Assembly (NCBI GenBank): GCA_014239155.1
Contig: JAAZZQ010000076.1
Location: forward strand, 1-64,000
From: Lachnospiraceae bacterium
Lineage (GTDB): Bacteria; Bacillota; Clostridia; Lachnospirales; Lachnospiraceae
Direction of reading: 5' to 3'
Length of the DNA: 64,000 nt
This document shows positions 56,348 through 64,000 of the stretch, piece by piece. Numbering within the stretch: the stretch's first letter is position 1; each line of letters starts with the position of its first letter. The notes below the pieces were generated by a model. That model saw only the letters and a program-made list of their open reading frames with translations, was not told where the DNA came from and did no database searches. The position numbers were made by a program, and so were the translations under genes.

Positions 56348-57073
56348 GTGATATATGCAGTAATATTAGCTGGCGGAAGTGGCGAAAGGATGGGAAATGT
56401 AGATAAACCTAAACAATATTTGTTGTTGAATGGGAAACCTATTATCATCCATACAATAGAAAAGTTCTATATTAACCCTCGATTTGAAAGAATCATTGTG
56501 CTTTGTCCTAAGAATTGGATTATACACACAAAAAATCTTATAATGAAATATTTACCTGATTATGACAGGGTTGATGTTATTGAGGGGGGAAGCACAAGAA
56601 ATGAAACTATTATGAATGCAATCAATTATATAGAAGATATATATGTACTTGACGAAGATACAATAATAGTTACACATGATTCTGTAAGACCATTTGTAAC
56701 TTATAGAATCATAGAAGAAAACATAGATAGTGCCATAAAATATGGGGCATGTGACACAGTTATTACGGCATCGGATACTATTGTTGAAAGTGCAGATGGT
56801 AATGTCATTAGTAGTATACCTGATCGAAAGAAGATGTATCAGGGTCAGACGCCACAATCCTTTAAGGCTATGAAACTGCGAAAAGCTTTTAATAGTTTGA
56901 CATTCGAAGAAAAGGAAGTATTGACAGATGCAGCTAAAATACTTGTGACAAAAGGTGAATCGGTTCATTTAGTCAATGGGGAAGTATTTAATACAAAAAT
57001 AACATATTCATATGATTTAGAGGTTGCTGAGGCTTTGATTAGGAGAGAAAATAATGCTGAACGTAGTATATAG
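56348..57073 (+). CDS. tarI: D-ribitol-5-phosphate cytidylyltransferase (TarI/IspD-like)
   Basis: This 241-residue nucleotidyltransferase has the loop VILAGGSGERMGNVDKPKQ and the family motifs TIIVTHDSVRPFVTYR and GQTPQSF. Sequence alone cannot always separate IspD from TarI, but the 20-base overlap with a TarJ-like gene and the polymer context favour TarI, which makes CDP-ribitol. A GTG start (56348) is used. It would feed the TagF-like transferases on either side. Confidence 0.87.
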   Translation: MIYAVILAGGSGERMGNVDKPKQYLLLNGKPIIIHTIEKFYINPRFERIIVLCPKNWIIHTKNLIMKYLPDYDRVDVIEGGSTRNETIMNAINYIEDIYVLDEDTIIVTHDSVRPFVTYRIIEENIDSAIKYGACDTVITASDTIVESADGNVISSIPDRKKMYQGQTPQSFKAMKLRKAFNSLTFEEKEVLTDAAKILVTKGESVHLVNGEVFNTKITYSYDLEVAEALIRRENNAERSI

Positions 57074-58079
57074 ATTAATTTCACCAAAGAGAATTGAGGC
57101 AAATTTTTCAGATATACAATTAGATAAATGTAGCATAATTGTTAGACCAACATATTTATCCATATGTCATGCAGATCAGAGATACTTTCAAGGTGAAAGA
57201 GAAGCAAGTGTTTTAATGCGAAAGCTTCCAATGGCGTTAATTCATGAAGCTATTGGCAGAGTTATTTTTGATCCAAAAGGAGAATTTCAGTCAGGTGACA
57301 GGGTTATAATGATACCTAATATTCCCTATGAGAAAGACGAAATAGTGGCTGAAAATTATTTGAGAAGTAGTAAGTTTAGAGCAAGTACTTGTGATGGATT
57401 TATGCAAGAATATGTCGAAATGGATGGGGAGCGATTAGTTAAAATTCCTTGTGAGATATCAGATGAAATGGGGGCATTTACGGAAATTGTTTCTGTTTGT
57501 ATTCATACAATTATGAGATTTGAAAAATTTTCCCATAAAAGAAGAAAAACAATTGGTATATGGGGAGATGGAAACCTAGGATATATTGTTGCTGCGATAT
57601 TTAGTGAGCTATACCCTAATTGTGAAGTATATATAATGGGTTTGCATGAAGAAAAATTAGCAACATTTACATTCGCAGCTCAGGTTTTTAATGTGAATAA
57701 TATTCCGGAGAAATTAAAAATAGATCATGCGTTTGAGTGTGTTGGAGGAAGTGCTGTACAAAATGTTTTAGAGCAAATTATAGATCATATTAATCCTGAA
57801 GGTTCCATAGCATTAATGGGAGTATCAGAAAATGCAGTACCCATTAATACGAGAATGGTTTTAGAAAAGGGGTTGCGTGTGTTTGGAAGTAGCAGGAGTG
57901 GAAAGAAGGACTTTGAAAGGGTCATAGAGTTGTATAATGAATATCCAAAGTTGAAAGAGTACTTATTAAATTTAGTGAATAATGTAATAAAAGTGAGATC
58001 TATAAATGATATGTTGGGTGCATTTGAGTATGACATAAATTGTTCTTTTGGAAAGACAATTATGCAATGGGAGGTATAA
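57054..58079 (+). CDS. tarJ: Ribulose-5-phosphate reductase (TarJ-like, MDR family)
   Basis: This zinc-alcohol-dehydrogenase-type protein of 341 residues reduces ribulose 5-phosphate to ribitol 5-phosphate, the substrate of TarI. The zinc-site region is SICHADQRYFQGER, with MALIHEAIGRV following and GIWGDGNLGYIVAAIFSE as the nucleotide-binding loop. FECVGGSAVQNVLEQI is also typical. It overlaps tarI, so the two are translated together and very probably make CDP-ribitol for the polymer. Confidence 0.87.
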   Translation: MLNVVYRLISPKRIEANFSDIQLDKCSIIVRPTYLSICHADQRYFQGEREASVLMRKLPMALIHEAIGRVIFDPKGEFQSGDRVIMIPNIPYEKDEIVAENYLRSSKFRASTCDGFMQEYVEMDGERLVKIPCEISDEMGAFTEIVSVCIHTIMRFEKFSHKRRKTIGIWGDGNLGYIVAAIFSELYPNCEVYIMGLHEEKLATFTFAAQVFNVNNIPEKLKIDHAFECVGGSAVQNVLEQIIDHINPEGSIALMGVSENAVPINTRMVLEKGLRVFGSSRSGKKDFERVIELYNEYPKLKEYLLNLVNNVIKVRSINDMLGAFEYDINCSFGKTIMQWEV

Positions 58080-58520
58080 AATAGGGATTTTGGATGCAAT
58101 GTGGTTATTGTTAAAGTGAGAACTGCATATGTAAATGATTTTGTGATTAATCATTATTTTACAAGAATTCCATCATTGATAGAAGTTGGATTATTGAGTG
58201 CAAGGAAAGTGGCTGTCAAATGAACTTTTTTCACAATAGGGTTGTGAGGTATTAGCTTTTGAGGGAATAAAAGGCTTTTATAGGGGAAAGAATAGAAAAT
58301 ATATTTTTGTGCTACGATAAAGACAATTGTGAGATAGTATATGACTATAAATGAGAAAATACAAAATACTGTATAATGAAGTACATAAAATATAGACAAT
58401 ATAACAAAAATATAGAGAAGAGTTTTGGTTACAAACAGTAGAGTGGACGAGCTCTTTAACAACATGTTAACAGTCTACCCTTTGGCAGCACCTAAAATAT
58501 ATGTAAATGTGTATGTATGA
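58080..58520. other. Non-coding relic region after tarJ
   Basis: No gene is seen. The stretch is AT-rich and ends in a group II intron fragment, so part of it may be decayed intron or decayed TagF-like sequence, but I could not recognise specific motifs. Confidence 0.35.
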
Positions 58521-58595
58521 GAACTGTTGAATAGTTAGCTTTGCAAGGAGCCGAGCGCGGAAAATCCGCACGCTTGGTTCTGTGAGGGGTGGGCG
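58521..58595 (+). mobile_element. 3' end of a group II intron (domain V region)
   Basis: TTAGCTTTGCAAGGAGCCG leads into a hairpin, GAGCCGAGCGCGG-AAAA-TCCGCACGCTTGGTTC (58548-58580), with the AGC triad and the shape of group II intron domain V. TGTGAGGGGTGGGCG follows, like the start of domain VI. No reverse transcriptase ORF or upstream domains are present. The exon-like sequence that follows is a TagF-type C-terminus, so the intron once sat in or beside such a gene. Confidence 0.7.
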
Positions 58596-58785
58596 TGAAT
58601 TGGATATACCACTTGAAGATGGATTCGGGGAAATGACTATTGAGCCAGATGAGCTAATTGATTCTCAGGAAAAGTTACTGAAAAATGATTGCCAGATACC
58701 AGAGCAATATAAAAAGAAAACGGAAGAATTTTTTACTTGTTATAATAATCATGCAGAAAGGACCTATAGGACATTAAGAGAATAG
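58596..58785 (+). pseudogene. C-terminal relic of a TagF-like transferase gene
   Basis: About 62 codons read ELDIPLEDGFGEMTIEPDEL, then ending NHAERTYRTLRE. They match the end of TagF-type proteins: compare DYEKDGFGEVEYTAETLV and the closing CRRVYEEIRK of the 875-residue protein at 49754-52381. No start signal or upstream domain remains. It is distinct from the relic at 52569-53420, so at least four TagF-like genes once stood here. Confidence 0.72.
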
Positions 58786-58862
58786 GTAAAGAAGAATAAA
58801 ATATAGAATTTCGTAGGAGATAAGACATAACGATAAAATATTAATGCTAGGGAGGAATTTGA

Positions 58863-61676
58863 ATGAGCGAAGATAAGGACACCTTGCCAATGTCAAAGCA
58901 GAAAGTGTGGATATGGTATTCTATTTTATTTGCTGGTGTAGGAATTTTAATTTTTTTGCCATTTGCTATGTATGGAAAAACGCTTCTTTGGAATTCAGAT
59001 GGTTATTTACAATATTATCCTATCTTAGTTAAGGTAAAACAGATTATAACTGATTTAATACAAGGAAAAGGTATTTCCTTTTGGAGCTGGGATACAGGGC
59101 TTGGAGCAGATACGATTGGTAATTATGCATTAGTCTTATGTGATCCATTTTGTTGGTTGGCGGCATTTTTTCCAAATCAATACTTGGATATTGCATATTC
59201 TATTATAATTATACTGAAATTGTATTCGGCGGGATTGGTAATGTTTGGCTTTTTAAAATATCACAACAAAAAAGATTTCGTTGCATTACTTTCTGCTGTT
59301 GGATATGCATTTTGTACATGGGGATTGATTGTTTTTCGGCATGAGTTTTTTTTAAATCAGTTAATACTATTTCCATTAATTATATGGGGAGTCGATCGTG
59401 TGGACAATAAAAAATCTCCTACGCTTCTTATACTAAGTGTTATGATGTCTGTTATGACAAGCTTATATTTTTCATACATGTCAGCTCTAACCGTGTTTCT
59501 TTACATTATACTAAAGTATTTTATAGAAGAGAGACGTAAGACAATAAAAGATTTCACGATAAGAATGATAAAATTCATAGTATACGCATTCATAGGAGGA
59601 GGATTGGCAATGCCCATTTTGCTCCCTGCACTTTACTCGCTGCTTCAGGCAAGTACAGGAAGTGGAGTAGATATACGTTTGTTGCCTACATTTAAACAAT
59701 TGGTACGATTTATTCCTGCATTTGTAGGGGTAATAGATAATAGTATTAGTTATGGATTTCAGAGTATGAATATGCTAGTTGTTTTGATGATTCCAGCAAT
59801 AATAAAGACTTCCAAAAAATGTATTTCTAGATATATGTTTTTTGTCTGTGCTTTTATTGCAATATGTCCACCAATACAAAGTATACTAAATGGTTTTAGT
59901 TATTCCTCTGGCAGATGGAGTTATATATTTGCTTTTTTCTTTGTATATGCAGCAGCAGATATACAAGACTATGGAATAGATGATATTCCACATTATAAGA
60001 AAAGTGCAAAACTTTGGCTTGGAATTATATTTGGTTTAACCTTATTTGGTACGATTATTGTAAAAGCATTGTCTGTGACAGATTTTTTGATTATAAGTAT
60101 AAACCTATTTATTGGAGTGATAATGCTTAATTTGTTTACTAATAGGGCAGAAGGTAACAGAATATTGTATTCTAAGAGGTTATTTTTAATAACATTAGTC
60201 AATATTGTTGTGACACCAGTTGTTTATTATAGTCCTAATCTGGGGAATGGTATGAGCATATATATGTCTCATGGGAATGCTTATGATATATATGAGTCAA
60301 CAGCAATGAGAGCAGTTGAGTCTATCTGTGATTCTGATTTTTATCGTGTAGATACAGTGGATCATCCTAATAATAGCGGAAATACAGTGCGAGAAATTCA
60401 TGTGCCTGCACTTATTAGTATCTATTGGAAGGCATCCTCAATATCTGAATATTTGTCTACATTAGACAAGAAATGGCTGGAGTTTAATGATTTAATGAAA
60501 AATAGCGCAGGAACGTATCGCCGTGTGTGTATCTTTTCCAATGACAATCGTGCTCGTATGGATTTTTTATTAGGGGTAAAATATTTTTTGAGTGATAATG
60601 CATCGCAGTCAGGTTATGCAGGGTATGGATTTACGAAAAAAGATACTATTGATGGCGTAGACATTATGCAATCCGAATACCCCGCAGGGCTTGGATATAT
60701 TTATGATACTGTTATGGCAGAGAGTGATTTTCTACAATATGAACCACTAGAACGTGAACAGTTATTAATGCAATGTGTAGAACTTTCAGATAAGGACTTG
60801 GATAATATTTCTATTTCAAAGGCAAAAATAGGAGAATTGAAAACAGATATACTGCAAATACCAAGTACTTTATGTGATACAAAGGGAAATGAAATTACAG
60901 GGAATACATTTAAAATTACATCAGCTCAAAAAAATATGACAATTACTCCACAACAGGAGATAAAGGAAAGCGAAGTATATGTACTTTTTCGCAACTTAAG
61001 AAAAGAACCTGTGACAGCTCAAACGGCATGGGAACTAAATAACATGAAGGATGATATGTATACAAGACGTACATTTTTTTCTAACTATTTATCGCATACA
61101 CCATATGAAAACTTTTCAATTTATATTAATACAAAACAAAAAAACATTAAAAAACGTTTGGTTAATGCAGCAGGAGAGCCTCAAGGGATTCGGGGAAATG
61201 AAGATTATATGGTAAATCTTGGGTATTATGAATCTTTTAATGAACAAATAGCCTTAAATTTTAGTGATATAGGAAACTATACATTTGATAGTGTTGAGGT
61301 GCTTGCAGTTCCTATTAACAGTTACCGAGAACATGCATCAAAATTGTCACAAAACCGTTTTATAGTAACAAATAAAACTGGAAATAATCACATATGGGGG
61401 GAAATAAATTCAGAAAAGGGAGGAATGCTTTATCTTAGTATTCCTTACATTCCAGGTTGGAAAATTTATATAGATGGTGTGGAGGCAGATGATATATATC
61501 ATGTAAATACAGCTTTTATGGGGGTAGAGGTTCCTGCGGGAAAACATGACATTAAGCTTGTATATAAACCTCTTGGATATCCGTATACATTGATTTCTTT
61601 TGGAATTTGTGTAATCGTGACAATAATATTAGAGGGGTACTTCAGGAGAAAGAAACAGGGAGAAAATGTACAATGA
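58863..61676 (+). CDS. yfhO: YfhO-family membrane glycosyltransferase
   Basis: This 937-residue GT-C type membrane protein has about twelve N-terminal helices (YSILFAGVGILIFLPFAMYG at the start). The acidic loop WNSDGYLQYYPIL and WSWDTGLGADTIGNYAL is characteristic. A large extracellular region (about 470-890) and a final helix (TLISFGICVIVTIILEGYF) follow. In Bacillus and Listeria, YfhO moves sugar from a lipid carrier onto teichoic acid. GGAGG precedes ATG 58863. Its stop overlaps the start of the CsbB-like gene (ATGA), which fits the known partnership. Confidence 0.88.
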   Translation: MSEDKDTLPMSKQKVWIWYSILFAGVGILIFLPFAMYGKTLLWNSDGYLQYYPILVKVKQIITDLIQGKGISFWSWDTGLGADTIGNYALVLCDPFCWLAAFFPNQYLDIAYSIIIILKLYSAGLVMFGFLKYHNKKDFVALLSAVGYAFCTWGLIVFRHEFFLNQLILFPLIIWGVDRVDNKKSPTLLILSVMMSVMTSLYFSYMSALTVFLYIILKYFIEERRKTIKDFTIRMIKFIVYAFIGGGLAMPILLPALYSLLQASTGSGVDIRLLPTFKQLVRFIPAFVGVIDNSISYGFQSMNMLVVLMIPAIIKTSKKCISRYMFFVCAFIAICPPIQSILNGFSYSSGRWSYIFAFFFVYAAADIQDYGIDDIPHYKKSAKLWLGIIFGLTLFGTIIVKALSVTDFLIISINLFIGVIMLNLFTNRAEGNRILYSKRLFLITLVNIVVTPVVYYSPNLGNGMSIYMSHGNAYDIYESTAMRAVESICDSDFYRVDTVDHPNNSGNTVREIHVPALISIYWKASSISEYLSTLDKKWLEFNDLMKNSAGTYRRVCIFSNDNRARMDFLLGVKYFLSDNASQSGYAGYGFTKKDTIDGVDIMQSEYPAGLGYIYDTVMAESDFLQYEPLEREQLLMQCVELSDKDLDNISISKAKIGELKTDILQIPSTLCDTKGNEITGNTFKITSAQKNMTITPQQEIKESEVYVLFRNLRKEPVTAQTAWELNNMKDDMYTRRTFFSNYLSHTPYENFSIYINTKQKNIKKRLVNAAGEPQGIRGNEDYMVNLGYYESFNEQIALNFSDIGNYTFDSVEVLAVPINSYREHASKLSQNRFIVTNKTGNNHIWGEINSEKGGMLYLSIPYIPGWKIYIDGVEADDIYHVNTAFMGVEVPAGKHDIKLVYKPLGYPYTLISFGICVIVTIILEGYFRRKKQGENVQ

Positions 61677-62650
61677 AAGAGGTTTCCATTGTAATAGGCT
61701 TATACAATTCGGAGAAAACAATTCAAAATGTTATAGATGAAATTACTTTTGTTTTTTCTAAACAGAAACAATATACATATGAGATTATTTTGGTTGACGA
61801 CTATAGTCCTGATGGCGTGTATGAATTGGTTAAAAAGATTGCAAGGGAAGATCAAAGAATTAAAGTGCTTCATCTATCTAAAAATGTGGGACAGACAAAT
61901 GCAGTAATGGAAGGCTATCGATATGCTCAGGGTGATTATATAGTTGAAATGGATGATGATATGCAGATGCCGGCAGCAGCCATTTTGGACATGCTTCATA
62001 TGCTAGAAGAAGGGAACTATGATGTTGTATTTGCTAGATATCCAGAACAAAAGGAAAGTGCTTTTCGTAGATTTGGCAGCAAGGTAAATAATAAAATGAC
62101 AGAGATTATGCTGGGAAAACCACGAGATATACGGATTAACAGTTTTTTTGTGATGAGACAGTTTGTTGCACAGGAAATGGTTAAGTATGCCAATAATTTT
62201 CCGTATGTATATGGAATTATATTTGCAATAACCAAAAATGTAGCGAATTTGGATGTGGATCACCGAGAAAGAACAAATGGGAAATCGAATTATACATTTC
62301 GAAAGTTATTTGGATTATGGTTAAATGGTTTTTTAAATTTTTCAGTACAACCTCTTCGCTTTGCTGTACGACTTGGGGCTACAATTACTATTGTTAGTTT
62401 TATAATAGCAGTGATATTAATTATTCAGAGATTGTTTGGTGATACTCAAGCAATTGGATGGACCTCAACCATAGTGGTAATCATCTTCTTTTCTGGTGTT
62501 CAGTTGCTTGGTATTGGACTATTAGGAGAATATCTTGGGAGATTGTATTTGTCTGCGAGTAAATTGCCAAGAGCTACAGTTAGAGAGACAGTAAATTGTG
62601 ATTATAAACAAATACAAAGGGAAAACCATAAGGAGAACTGTGATGGATAA
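61673..62650 (+). CDS. Undecaprenyl-phosphate glycosyltransferase (DPM1/CsbB/GtrB-like)
   Basis: The 325-residue protein has a GT2 domain (VSIVIGLYNSEKTIQNVI; ILVDDYSPDGVYELV; VGQTNAVMEGYRYAQGDYIV; MDDDMQMP) and two C-terminal membrane helices (AVRLGATITIVSFIIAVILI; VVIIFFSGVQLLGIGLLG) ending in LGEYLGRLYL. This is the GtrB/CsbB arrangement, which makes the lipid-linked sugar used by a GT-C enzyme. Start ATG 61673 overlaps the yfhO stop; the frame extends to 61607 within yfhO. It probably supplies YfhO. Confidence 0.92.
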   Translation: MKEVSIVIGLYNSEKTIQNVIDEITFVFSKQKQYTYEIILVDDYSPDGVYELVKKIAREDQRIKVLHLSKNVGQTNAVMEGYRYAQGDYIVEMDDDMQMPAAAILDMLHMLEEGNYDVVFARYPEQKESAFRRFGSKVNNKMTEIMLGKPRDIRINSFFVMRQFVAQEMVKYANNFPYVYGIIFAITKNVANLDVDHRERTNGKSNYTFRKLFGLWLNGFLNFSVQPLRFAVRLGATITIVSFIIAVILIIQRLFGDTQAIGWTSTIVVIIFFSGVQLLGIGLLGEYLGRLYLSASKLPRATVRETVNCDYKQIQRENHKENCDG

Positions 62651-63767
62651 AATTTTAGTGACACGTGCTTCAATGCCTCCAATGGAGGAGTATATCGAGG
62701 AGATAAAAGATATATGGGATAGCCATTGGCTTACAAATATGGGATGCAAACATGAAGAGTTGACTTCTCAATTGAAAGAATATTTAAAAGTAGATTACAT
62801 ATCTTTGTTTTCTAATGGACATATGGCGCTGGAATTGGGGCTTCAGGCGTTGAATTTAAGTGGAGGTGAGGTGATCACAACGCCGTTTACTTTTGCTTCC
62901 ACAACGCATGCAATTGTAAGAAATAAGCTAAAACCTGTATTTTGTGATATCCGAGAAGATGATTACACACTTGATGCCAACAAAATAGAGGAGTTAGTAA
63001 CTGATCGTACAGTTGCTATTCTACCTGTTCATGTCTATGGAAATATCTGCCAAGTAGAAGAAATAGATAGGATTGCTAAAAAGTATGGGCTAAAGGTGGT
63101 TTATGATGCAGCACATGCTTTTGGAGAGACCTATAAAGGAAGAGGAGTAGGCACTCTGGGCGATGTCTCTATGTTTAGTTTTCATGCAACGAAGGTGTAC
63201 AATACGATAGAGGGAGGAGGTATTTGTTATAGCGATGAGGATTACGGTAAGAAATTATTCCGATTGAAGAATTTTGGCATTCGTGATGAAGAGTCAGTTG
63301 ATGGAGTAGGCGCAAATGCAAAGATGAATGAATTTTCAGCTGCAATGGGAATTTGTAATTTAAGGCATGTTAATGAAGAAATAGATCATCGTAAGAAAGT
63401 AGTGGAGCGTTATCGTCATAATTTGTCAGGTGTTGAGGGTATCCGATTAAATGTAATACAGTCGGAGGTTGTTTCTAATTATGCATATTTTCCAGTGTTT
63501 ATTGATGAACAGAAGTTTGGTGCTACCAGAAATGAAGTTAGTGAGTATTTGAAACGAAGAAATATTTTTCCTAGAAAGTATTTTTATCCATTGACAAATA
63601 CATTTGAGTGTTATAATGGAAAGTTTGATGTTAACACTACGCCAGTAGCATTAAGGGTTTCTAAGAGGATTTTAACCCTGCCCTTATATGCAGATTTAGA
63701 CTTAAATATGGTAGATCAGATTTGCGATATTATTACTCATATAAGAAAAGGAGAACATAATTTATGA
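62643..63767 (+). CDS. DegT/DnrJ/EryC1/StrS-family sugar aminotransferase
   Basis: A PLP enzyme of 374 residues that transaminates a nucleotide-linked keto-sugar. The family pattern is clear: SHWLTNMGCKHEELTSQLKE, FSNGHMALELGLQAL, VVYDAAHAFGETYKG, and SFHATKVYNTIEGG with the PLP lysine. ATG 62643 has AAGGAG upstream and overlaps the previous stop; the next gene overlaps in turn (ATGA at 63764). Together with the acyltransferase that follows, it should make an N-acylated amino sugar for the polymer. Which sugar cannot be told. Confidence 0.92.
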   Translation: MDKILVTRASMPPMEEYIEEIKDIWDSHWLTNMGCKHEELTSQLKEYLKVDYISLFSNGHMALELGLQALNLSGGEVITTPFTFASTTHAIVRNKLKPVFCDIREDDYTLDANKIEELVTDRTVAILPVHVYGNICQVEEIDRIAKKYGLKVVYDAAHAFGETYKGRGVGTLGDVSMFSFHATKVYNTIEGGGICYSDEDYGKKLFRLKNFGIRDEESVDGVGANAKMNEFSAAMGICNLRHVNEEIDHRKKVVERYRHNLSGVEGIRLNVIQSEVVSNYAYFPVFIDEQKFGATRNEVSEYLKRRNIFPRKYFYPLTNTFECYNGKFDVNTTPVALRVSKRILTLPLYADLDLNMVDQICDIITHIRKGEHNL

Positions 63768-64000
63768 CAACGTATTATTCTGAAGAAGAATTGAGGAGAT
63801 TGGGATTGAGAGAATATGGAAAGGAAGTATATATAAGCAGAAATTGTAGTATATATAATCCTGATAAAATTAAACTAGGAAGTCATATTAGAATAGATGA
63901 TTTTACGATTCTAAGTGGTAATATTGAGTTTTACGATTATATACACATTGCTGTTTATACTTCACTATTCGCAGGTAACTCCAAGATAATTCTTGATTCT
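63764..64000 (+). CDS. Hexapeptide-repeat acyltransferase, partial (runs off the window)
   Basis: Seventy-nine codons are present from ATG 63764. After a helical start (TTYYSEEELRRLGLREYG), the sequence turns into left-handed beta-helix repeats: VYISRNCSIYNPDKIKLG, HIRIDDFTILSG. These identify a LbH acyltransferase of the WbbJ/PglD group. It begins at the stop codon of the aminotransferase, so it probably acylates the amino sugar made there. Confidence 0.85.
   Translation, partial: MTTYYSEEELRRLGLREYGKEVYISRNCSIYNPDKIKLGSHIRIDDFTILSGNIEFYDYIHIAVYTSLFAGNSKIILDS

Overview
This window comes from an AT-rich, low-GC Gram-positive chromosome, most likely an anaerobic gut or rumen Clostridia of the Lachnospiraceae type. 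That placement is inference from content: strong GGAGG ribosome-binding sites, spore photoproduct lyase, BlaI/BlaR1 regulation, BspA-type leucine-rich repeat proteins, a secreted DUF5722-like protein, a GntR/YtrA-type ABC operon, and a teichoic-acid-like polymer locus. No sequence here fixes the species.

Layout. 1-3.5 kb: an outward terminator, the 3' end of an IS982-family element, a structured dispersed repeat, a small unknown gene and an intracellular GH31 glycosidase. 3.8-9.4 kb: a complete beta-lactam-inducible cell-wall module. It holds a class B penicillin-binding protein with two tandem promoter/operator units, facing a blaI-blaR1 operon with its own operator. 9.4-12.2 kb: an overlapping three-gene operon (nucleosidase-like, spore photoproduct lyase-like, short-chain dehydrogenase). 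12.2-15.1 kb: a decay zone with a split secreted-protein gene, an orphan gene, a broken MFS transporter and a GNAT acetyltransferase. 15.5-24 kb: a secreted TIM-barrel protein, an ankyrin/LRR protein and an inverted decayed copy of it, a DHFR-like reductase, an 838-residue anchored protein and a methyltransferase. 24.1-27.4 kb: GntR-ABC operon and murI. 27.6-29.0 kb: tRNA-Gly(GCC), a prophage remnant, then tRNA-Gly(TCC) and tRNA-Phe. 29.2-33.7 kb: AraC regulator, xylulokinase and a DacF-like D,D-carboxypeptidase. 33.7-40.9 kb: an apparent leftward operon of dus, a 1346-residue LRR protein, an aldo/keto reductase and a DnaQ-like exonuclease. 41.0-43.7 kb: a third copy of the structured repeat, then a FIST sensor paired with a soluble chemotaxis transducer. 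43.8-44.7 kb: IS982 transposase pseudogene.

45.3-64 kb is a rightward surface-polymer locus. It encodes a GT2 transferase, a TagG/TagH-like ABC exporter, another GT2, two large proteins fusing GT2 and CDP-alditol phosphotransferase (TagF-like) domains, TarI and TarJ for CDP-ribitol supply, a YfhO-type membrane glycosyltransferase overlapping a DPM1/CsbB-like transferase, a DegT-type sugar aminotransferase and the start of a hexapeptide acyltransferase. Between them lie two decayed TagF-like genes and the 3' end of a group II intron, so the locus has been expanding and eroding.

The signals I rate most worth following are the structured repeat family with compensatory stem changes, the duplicated promoter/operator unit of the inducible PBP, and the modular and decaying TagF-type array. 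The gene for the giant non-secreted LRR protein lodged between dus and a reductase gene is also of interest.
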